Part shown: positions 57,000 to 64,000 of the stretch, in pieces | How positions within the stretch are numbered: position 1 is the first letter of the stretch | How the letters are laid out: the number at the start of each line of letters is the position of its first letter | Assembly (NCBI RefSeq): GCF_023159225.1 | Contig: NC_063174.1 | Span: 31,393,983 to 31,457,982 of the forward strand | Source: Perognathus longimembris pacificus | Lineage: Eukaryota > Chordata > Mammalia > Rodentia > Heteromyidae | Reading direction: 5' to 3' | Length of the DNA: 64,000 nt | Program-made: the position numbers and the translations under genes | Notes under the pieces: model-generated | The model's database searches: none | Told to the model about the DNA's origin: nothing | The model's input: only the letters and a program-made list of their open reading frames with translations

Positions 57000-57118
57000 T
57001 CTCATCTAGAAAACAGGACTAATCATGCTATCACTCTCATAGAGCTACTGTGAGGATAGAGTTAATTTGGACCATGTTTTCAACCATCTGACACATTAGC
57101 AATTACCATTGGAATTGT
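57000..57118 (+). mobile_element. MIR SINE fragment
   Basis: 'ctcatctagaaaacaggact', 'tcatagagctactgtgagga' and 'ccatctgacacattagcaat' follow the MIR middle and end. Confidence 0.7.
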
Positions 57119-58216
57119 GATAGGTTCAAGTTCCAAGAACTTGAAATCTTCATCCACACAAAACAAAAGACCTAGAGAGAAGTTACTCTTGCAAGATTCC
57201 ATGTGGCACTGAGTTTCCCAGAAGCTTCTGGGAGCCATCTGAATTGGTGATAACTCCATGAACGATCTTTAGTGTTTTCTAGTTGGTTTGTGTATCTCCT
57301 CTTTCAACAGTTAGGCAGACAGATGCTTCAAGTTTCCGGAACTTGTCTTCAACACCTCCCAAGTCTTGGTGGCTACTGGCTCATTTGCAGGTCTATAAAC
57401 AACAAATAACAGCACAAAACAGTCTCTGCACTTCCAGATTTCCTTCTGTTTTTCTTTACCCTGATTTTTGTCCCTGACTCTTTTGCTTTCTGTATTCTGA
57501 TTTGTATTCTCCAAAAGGAGGCAGTCAGAGAGCGGGAGGAACAGAGACGAGGGTCTATGGCTTTCCACCAGGCTGCAGTCTGTCAGGGCTTGCAAACACC
57601 CCTCCCCCTATGCACATGCACATGCATACACACACCCTGAGCAGCTCCTCCCACATGGCTTCTCTTTTACAGCTGGGTTCTAGTGGACATTCTTTGCAAT
57701 CGCACCTTCAGATCGCAGGACTCCTCAGAGTTTCTAGGCATAGCCACTGTTTCTTGCTTGTTTCCTTAACTGTTGACCCATGCTGCTATTGAATGCTATT
57801 GGTACACCCTCTTTAAGCAGTTCCCTAACATTATGCTCTGAGAAGGTGGATGCTTCCTACTTACTAGTGGGCAGAGCTTGGATCATTAAAAAAAAAAATC
57901 AGATCCTCCAATCTCATAGCAGTTTTCATCCTTTCAAAGTCCAGCTCACAGGATTGAGGGAAATCAGGACACAAATTTTCTAGCTAATGATATACTCTTC
58001 TCTTTAGTATAAAACCCTAAGAGGTTAAGGAGTAGCTAGACAACTAGGACGAATATATGCTTTCTTATGACTCTCAGAACATTCTGAGTTTGATAAGAAT
58101 TTGTCAACATTAATTGCATTGTAATAATATAGCCAATTCAGCCTCACTGGATGAAGGGCCAGGGTTGGGCTGAATGCTATGAGTGTGTTGATGCTCATGC
58201 TGCAATCATGGAATTC
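57119..58216. other. No gene recognised
   Basis: Unrecognised DNA. The 94- and 96-codon frames near 57311-57792 lack recognisable content. Confidence 0.45.
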
Positions 58217-58230
58217 AAAGTCAAGGGCAA

Positions 58231-58841
58231 CATTCATAAGGAAATGAAAGGAATTGGAAAAAATTATACTAAGTGAAGTGAGCCAGACCCAAAGAAACAT
58301 GGACTCTATGGCCTCCCTCATAGGGAATAATTAGCACAGGTTTAGGCAAGTCACAGCAGAGGATCACAAGAGCCCAATAGCTATACCCTTATGAACACAT
58401 AAGATGATGCTAAGGGAAATGAACTCCATGTTATGGAAACGATTGTCATATCACTGTTGTAACTACTTTAAACGTCCTATGTGTAACTGTAGCTTCTATT
58501 ATTGATGATCTTCTTGTATCCCCTTCCTGTGGTGTACCTGCACTATCTCTGTATCTTGAGTACATTAGAAACCGTGTATACTGGTATTAGAACTAGGAAA
58601 CTGAAAGGGAATAACAAAATCGAGAGACACAGGGTAAAAAAGACAAATGACTACAAAAGCAATACTTGCAAAACTGTTTGGTGTAAATGAACTGAACAAC
58701 TCATGGGGGGAAAAGGGAAAGAGGGATGGGGGAGGGGGGAATGAGGGAGGAGGTAATAAACAGTACAAGAAATGTATCCAATGCCTAACATATGAAACTG
58801 TAACCTCTCTGTACATCAGTTTGACAATAAAAATTTTAAAA
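58231..58841 (+). mobile_element. 5'-truncated LINE-1 (611 bp)
   Basis: Forward L1 starting in the last part of ORF2 (aaatgaaaggaattggaaaa, then agtgaagtgagccagaccca) and running through the full 3' UTR to a short A tail. A perfect 14-bp duplication AAAGTCAAGGGCAA flanks it (58217-58230 and 58842-58855). It is close in sequence to the 3' end of L1-A, so it belongs to the same family. Confidence 0.96.
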
Positions 58842-58855
58842 AAAGTCAAGGGCAA

Positions 58856-60192
58856 GCTGGGGGGGTGGGGAGCGTGTCAAAGGCTTTACACTGACAGGAT
58901 GTGACTTGAGCTTTAAGGAGTGGCTGCCTTTGACTGGTTCTTCAGAGAAACCTTTTGGTGATTGAGGAAGTTGGGAAGACTTGAGAGCTCTGATTAGATA
59001 AAATTTTAGCAGAGAGCAATATATCTGCAGAAAATAAGTCAGTGATTTGTAAGAGCTTAACTCTGGCTCCTATTGGAGAGACAAGGAAACATATATCCTT
59101 CAGTCAGATGCTTTTATGAGAAACATTTTCTTTGATAGATTAGTTTATGCAAACAGTTCCAGTGAAAAATAGCACAGAAATCTCTGCCTTTGTTGGTTGA
59201 TTTTATTGTTAGAATTTTATTATTTATGTGCCTCAGGGCACATAACAGGGGTGAACTCATCCCACCCAGGATGTATTTATGAGTTTGATGACATATATGG
59301 TTTACTTAAGTTCTACAATTTTTCCAGTTTGTGGTGTTCTGTATTTTCAAACCCTGAGATTAAACTCCTTTGCTTTTTTTTCTGAATCACTCTGGACTCT
59401 ACCCCTGGAATTAGCATCATGGTTCCCATGGCAACTAATGTACCTGAAAGATGGAAAGAAAGAAAGGACCTAAATAAAATATGATGGTGCTGCCTCTGGA
59501 AAACAGGAATAAATTATGAACTACAATATGGGGTCATGTAGCAAGTGGTTGGGAGAGGAGTGTTGAGCACACAAGGATTAGGGCCCCTGTGCCTCACCTA
59601 CCCTGCCCTGAATTCAGGCCAGTCATCTTCTCCCCTATTCCTCTCCTCTCTTTGCTTCAATACAGAACATTATCAGGTCAGGGCTGTGTGTATTACCGAA
59701 GAGTTCACTCTACAGGATGAGTTTTGTGAGATTTCCCCAAAGTCATAAGGACTTTGTGATGGTCTTTGTCTGTTTGCCTTGCTATGCTAGCACACAGAGA
59801 CTGACACTGCAGAAACTGACTACTCGCATTTAGGAAGGTGGGGAAGTGCACAGTCAGGAGCTGGCCCAGTTAATTCCTGGGAGGAAGGAAGAGGTGATGG
59901 GTCCCAAAGCCTAGCAAAGCAAATTCCACCAAGCCTTAACACTTGAAAAATTCCTCTTGAGTCCAATTCTGTGCCTGCTGGACTCCTTGAGAATGTAGTC
60001 CCTCCGCTCTGGACCTAGTGAGGGAGCTGACAAAGTATGCTTTGCACTAACTCCAGTCAAGCTCCTCAGAGTCTTTTTTAAACATAAAAAGAAAACTTTT
60101 TTTAATCACCATCAATTAGTTGTACAAGGGATTTTCATTGTAACATATATATGTATATATATATATATGCATACAATGTCAAACCAATCTTC
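58856..60192. other. No gene recognised
   Basis: Unrecognised DNA with a TA/TG run at about 60145-60172. Confidence 0.45.
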
Positions 60193-60207
60193 ACAAATGT
60201 CATTTTT

Positions 60208-60272
60208 CTTTTTTCTTTTTTCAAATTTTTATTATCAAATTGATGTACAGAGAAGTTACAGTTTCATACGTT
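60208..60272 (-). mobile_element. Extremely truncated LINE-1 (about 65 bp)
   Basis: Only the L1 3' terminus in reverse (tttttattatcaaattgatg, then tacagagaagttacagtttc) plus a T-rich tail. A perfect 15-bp duplication ACAAATGTCATTTTT flanks it (60193-60207 and 60273-60287). It matches the terminal bases of L1-A at 2750-2795. Confidence 0.93.
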
Positions 60273-60287
60273 ACAAATGTCATTTTT

Positions 60288-60666
60288 TTATTCTCATACT
60301 GTATTTAAATGATTTCTGACCCTTTTCAGCCTCCTTCAGTGTTTCCACTCTCCTCTTTCCTACAAGTACTCTCACACCATAGGACCGGTTTTATGTTACT
60401 GTCATTCATCTTTTGTCACTGTGCACTCATTATTCAAAGTGATGTCATAGTATTTCACACAGTCCTTTAATCAGATTGATTCCATTCACTTATTCTCACT
60501 TTCCCCATCCCTACCATGCTTATTATTCAACAGTTTCCAATGAGCTCTGTTTGCCATTTGCATTCACATGCAATATTTCTCTCTATTTTTCACCCCCTCC
60601 CATTCTCTTTTCCTTATCATTGTCTAATCTCCTCAAACATCTTCACTATTATAAACATGGTGTGTC
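60288..60666. other. Unrecognised spacer
   Basis: No features seen apart from short frames that run into the tetranucleotide repeat. Confidence 0.45.
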
Positions 60667-60674
60667 TATCTATC

Positions 60675-60721
<47 letters not shown>

Positions 60722-60735
60722 ATCCAACTATCATT
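60667..60735. repeat. (ATCT)n microsatellite
   Basis: About 70 bp of ATCT units. The repetitive Ile-Tyr-Leu-Ser frames here are artefacts. Confidence 0.95.
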
Positions 60736-61831
60736 TATCTATCCTCTTGAACTCAGCCAGGAGGCTGAGAGTAACTAGCCATTGGTGCCTACCTTTTATT
60801 ATTATTATTATGAATGACTCATAGCTAAAATTTAAAAAAATGAAATTATAGGACTTGCATCTGTCTGTGTATATATATAATATGTATGATATTTTCCTAC
60901 ATTCACATAGTGTTACCAAATTTATTTACAAGTAATTCAGAGTCCTATCTTAATTGGATTAGAAGAAAATAAATGCACATATCACCTCAATCTTTCCAAA
61001 TTGCTAGAAGTACAGAAAACCAATTCAGATGTTTCATGGGTTTCAAATTCACATGGGTTGAGTAAATCTTGATAAGCAAGACTATATTAATAGTAGTAGT
61101 TTAATAAAATCATATACACATTGAGTTATTAGCAGTAAGTATAAATGAACATTTTTTCTAGTCTACATGAGTTACTTGTCAAAACTAGGTTAAATGTAGT
61201 TAGCATGAAGGTAATTTGAGAAAATGGTTAGCCTATATCTGGCTAAAATTAGCTTCCAAAAGTATTTTTTAGTAGCTTGCAACCTGAGAGTTGTGCTAAA
61301 TTTAGTAAAAGATGTTCATTAAATAGCTAAATAATTTCTAAATATAATGAGCTACTCTAATCTGCTTTGCTAAGTTTATTTTTGGCTTAGTTATATAATC
61401 ATGTAAGGATGCCAAATATAGTTGAGTCTATTAGTGAGCAGTTTTCACACATGGAGAATTTGTGTAGCGATGCAGCAGATGCTTGTAACACTGAAGGAGG
61501 CACATATTTGTAAAATTGGCTACTGGGTGCTGGTGTATGATGGTGCACAATCATCTAACTTCTGCTTTCTCCTCTCATAGTAGTATTAAGAATGCAAAGT
61601 GTGCAAGGAATAAGTAGTCTGTATTTTTGATAAAGAAAATTATACAAGGTGTGACAATGCATTTTCATGAAGAGAAAAAAAGAATAATTTTTATTGTAGA
61701 GTGTTTGGTTATTCCAAAACAAGAAGAGGGAAGTAAAGCAAAGTCCATCCTTAAATAAAAATGGAAAATTTGCAGAAAAGCAATATTATGAGTGATTAAC
61801 ATAGTTAGGAGTGAATGCTTTTTTGAGTTGG
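60736..61831. other. No gene recognised
   Basis: AT-rich unrecognised DNA. Confidence 0.45.
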
Positions 61832-61889
61832 GTATGATTGCACATAGCTGTAATCCCAGTTACTCAGGAGAAGGAGAGAGAGAGAGAGG

Positions 61890-61923
<34 letters not shown>

Positions 61924-62215
61924 CACAGACAGAGACAGACAGACAGAGGGAGATCCAGATGATTGTAGCTTGGGGCCTGGAGAAAAGTTAAACCTTATCT
62001 AAACCAATACGCTGAACATTGGTGTGTGTCTATATAATCTCAGTTATGCAAGAGGTAGGAAGATCACAGTTTTAGGCCACACCCAGGCAGAAGTGTTAGG
62101 CTCTATCTGAAAAATAACTAAAGCAGAAAAAGGGTTGTGGTATGGCTCAAATGGTTGAGTATCTGCCTAGCAGCAATCACAAGGCCCTGAGTTCACTCTA
62201 CTAAAAAGAATGAGA
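61832..62215 (+). mobile_element. Old B1/ID-type SINEs with purine repeat
   Basis: 'gttgggtatgattgcacata' begins a B1-like head that is interrupted by a (GA)n/(GACA)n tract (61873-61946). A second head-like segment (gaacattggtgtgtgtctat) leads to an ID-like part (ggtatggctcaaatggttga, then ggccctgagttc). It is more diverged than the other SINEs. Confidence 0.65.
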
Positions 62216-62439
62216 GAGAAAATAAAAAGACCCCCCCCAAAAAAACCCAAAAAGAAGCAAAAAAGTGAGTGCATTTATTTATAAAGATTTAAAAAATTAA
62301 CTGCAACAAGGTACACCGATGCAGACCTAGAATTTGAGAGAACAGAATGACCATGTTTATTGATCTTCTCTTAAGAAGAAATTGAAAAACAGCATCCTTC
62401 TCTACCTTTTAAATAATGCAGCTAAGAAATGTCTCCCCA

Positions 62440-62580
62440 CTCATCTCACTGTGGATAAGTGGCTCAGCCTCAATGTTGCATATATTTTCTTCAAATACAA
62501 AGTGGGAATGACAGTTTTACAACCTGAATTAGGGAAATGACAGGCATACAGTGACTTAATATGAATGGTGTGCTCCAAAC
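62440..62580 (+). mobile_element. Possible MIR SINE
   Basis: 'gataagtggctcagcctcaa' and 'tcttcaaatacaaagtggga' resemble the MIR middle (cctcagtttcctcatctgtaaaatgg). Confidence 0.5.
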
Positions 62581-62594
62581 TCTACTAAAGTAGG

Positions 62595-62745
62595 AAAATG
62601 GAGGGACTGGATGGGTTGGGAGGGATGGTGGAATGATGATGGAGTTCCTATTGATCCAGGTACACTGTATTCATATTCTGGCATGTTTCATTATAACCCC
62701 TTTGCACAACTACATAAAGATAACAAATGCATAATTATATTAAAC
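62595..62745 (+). mobile_element. Possible ancient L1 3' end
   Basis: 'tgggttgggagggatggtgg' followed by 'gcatgtttcattataacccc' and 'tttgcacaactacataaaga' resembles the 3' UTR ends of old rodent L1s. Uncertain. Confidence 0.4.
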
Positions 62746-63469
62746 CAGAGAACTCTACTAAGCAGCGGGAAGTAAGAAACATGAACAAGCACCCTCACCC
62801 TCAGCGCTGTCTGTTTTGTCATAATCCTTTATTGCAGGGCAGCAGCTCCTTGTTTTGGACCTATCTAAGGTCTTCTTGCACAGCAATGTGGCTGTTCTCA
62901 CCCATGCCTCCTGTAGCACATGACCATTGTTGGTGTTGCGTAGCAGTGTATCAGCTAGACACCTGTTTTCCTGCCTGTGGATCTGAAACAAGCTGAGCTA
63001 TTGTGGCATGCGGAAAATGGCAGGACTGCAAAGCTTCACTCAGGAGCCACGACACTAGGGACCCGAGCAGACACTCCACTTTGACCTGCCTGAAGCTCTC
63101 CTCTCTTCACAGAAACACGCATGCGCCAAAGCCCCTGTCTGCTCTTCATTCCCCACCCTGCCATGCCATTTACAAAGCACTTCACATCGACTGAGGTAAG
63201 CCAAGCTCAGAAGCCACATAGAGCATGTTTTCATTCATCCATCATATCCAGACCCAAAGGATATAAGTCTAAATTAAATGCTAAGACTTACATCTTATAG
63301 GTGAAGTTTAACTTAGTCTCATAATTATATGTTCAACATGATTATAGTATCATTCATGTGACACTACATAGTGTCATATATGTATATATATATATATATA
63401 TACATGCGCAAGTATACTTATCAATGTGTGATATAAATATATGGTAATTTTAGATTATTTATATAATAA
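62746..63469. other. No gene recognised
   Basis: Unrecognised DNA. Overlapping 77- and 89-codon frames on opposite strands at 62727-62996 lack domains. A (TA)n-rich run lies at 63376-63402. Confidence 0.45.
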
Positions 63470-63720
63470 AAGTCTTGATAAAGACTTTTTAGTATTTTCT
63501 GCATCAATATATGTGTCATCTGTGAAAAAAGACAGTTGCTAATATAATAATTAAAAGAGAAGAAGGATATACAGATTGGAGAGGGAGTGATAGAATTGCT
63601 TTTGTATGACATTTGACAAAATGGGGATGAGAAGTGTTATCCTTGCCTTACCCCTGATCCTAATAGCAAAGAGTCTAGTTTTTTACCATTTACCATTAGG
63701 ATGTTGTCTGGGTTGTAAGC
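63470..63720 (-). mobile_element. Old LINE-1 ORF2 fragment
   Basis: 'tatgtgtcatctgtgaaaaa', 'agaagtgttatccttgcctt', 'cccctgatcctaatagcaaa' and 'gtctagttttttaccattta' match the L1-A reverse-transcriptase region at about 4975-5165 in the same order. Divergence is high. Confidence 0.8.
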
Positions 63721-64000
63721 ATTAATGGGAAGGAGGCAATCAAATGAGGAGAAAGGAGGATGGATATAGTAATATATATATACATATATACATATATATG
63801 GAACACATATGTATATGGATGTGTGAAAATGGGATGAGGGTGCTTGAGAAAAGGGTCTTGTTTAGGAAAAGCAATGGTGCAGGAATGAGAATGGCAGTGG
63901 CACAATTATGATCAGGAAGCAGTGTATATGTCAAAAAAAGAAAGAGAAAGGAAAAATTGGCCTCACACATTCTCAGCCTTAGTAAGAACTGGTCTATGAA
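63721..64000. other. No gene recognised; TA-rich run
   Basis: A TA/CA-rich stretch lies at 63768-63800. No other feature seen before the window ends. Confidence 0.45.

Noticed and set aside
60667..60735. Regular repeat resembling an array
   Set aside because: A pure ATCT microsatellite without spacers; not CRISPR-like.

Overview
The window looks like a repeat-dense, gene-poor stretch of a rodent genome. Ancient eutherian repeats (MIR, L2 and MER5A-like copies) are mixed with lineage-specific rodent elements. These are composite SINEs with a B1-like left part and an ID-like right part, ID-type dimer SINEs, and a long L1 family with a 5' UTR of about 2 kb. The SINE types resemble those I associate with castorimorph rodents (kangaroo rats, pocket mice, gophers, beaver). 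That placement is an inference from memory, not a search result. I found no convincing multi-exon host gene and no tRNA, rRNA or CRISPR locus.

Layout. Positions 1-2.7 kb are mostly unrecognised sequence with two SINEs. A full-length L1 in reverse orientation (L1-A, 2735-10282) sits inside an older minus-strand SINE, with a perfect 15-bp target-site duplication. From 10.3 to 21.9 kb there are older L1 and SINE fragments, microsatellites and unrecognised DNA. The centre of the window (about 21.96-41.6 kb) is one forward L1 (L1-B) split twice by endogenous retroviruses. A class I, gamma-type provirus (ERV1, 23630-29032, 4-bp duplication) lies in the L1 5' UTR. A class II, beta-type provirus (ERVK-like, 31865-38604, 6-bp duplication CTTTAC) lies in L1 ORF2. 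From 41.6 kb to the end there is unrecognised DNA with many SINEs, MIR/L2 copies, a MER5A-like DNA transposon, a processed copy of RPSA with an open reading frame (54724-55759), and two 5'-truncated L1 insertions with clean duplications.

The most informative element is the ERVK-like provirus. It has two 511-bp LTRs that differ at about five positions by hand count, a tRNA-Lys1,2-type primer-binding site and a splice donor just before the gag ATG. Gag ends in two zinc knuckles and is broken by two TGA codons. Pro is open with a DTGAD active site. Pol is open and keeps the RT, RNase H and integrase catalytic residues, but its frame breaks at a G8 run near the integrase C terminus. The gag-pro junction carries T_TTA_AAC followed by a predicted H-type pseudoknot. 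The pro-pol junction carries C_CCA_AAG followed by a 7-bp hairpin inside a 52-nt overlap. There is no dUTPase and no env; about 1 kb of non-coding DNA takes the place of env.

By LTR divergence (about 6% for ERV1, about 1% for the ERVK-like element, both hand counts) the order was L1-B first, then ERV1, then the ERVK-like provirus. A young ID-dimer SINE later landed inside ERV1. The proviral and L1 proteins are described as relics; none is claimed to be functional.
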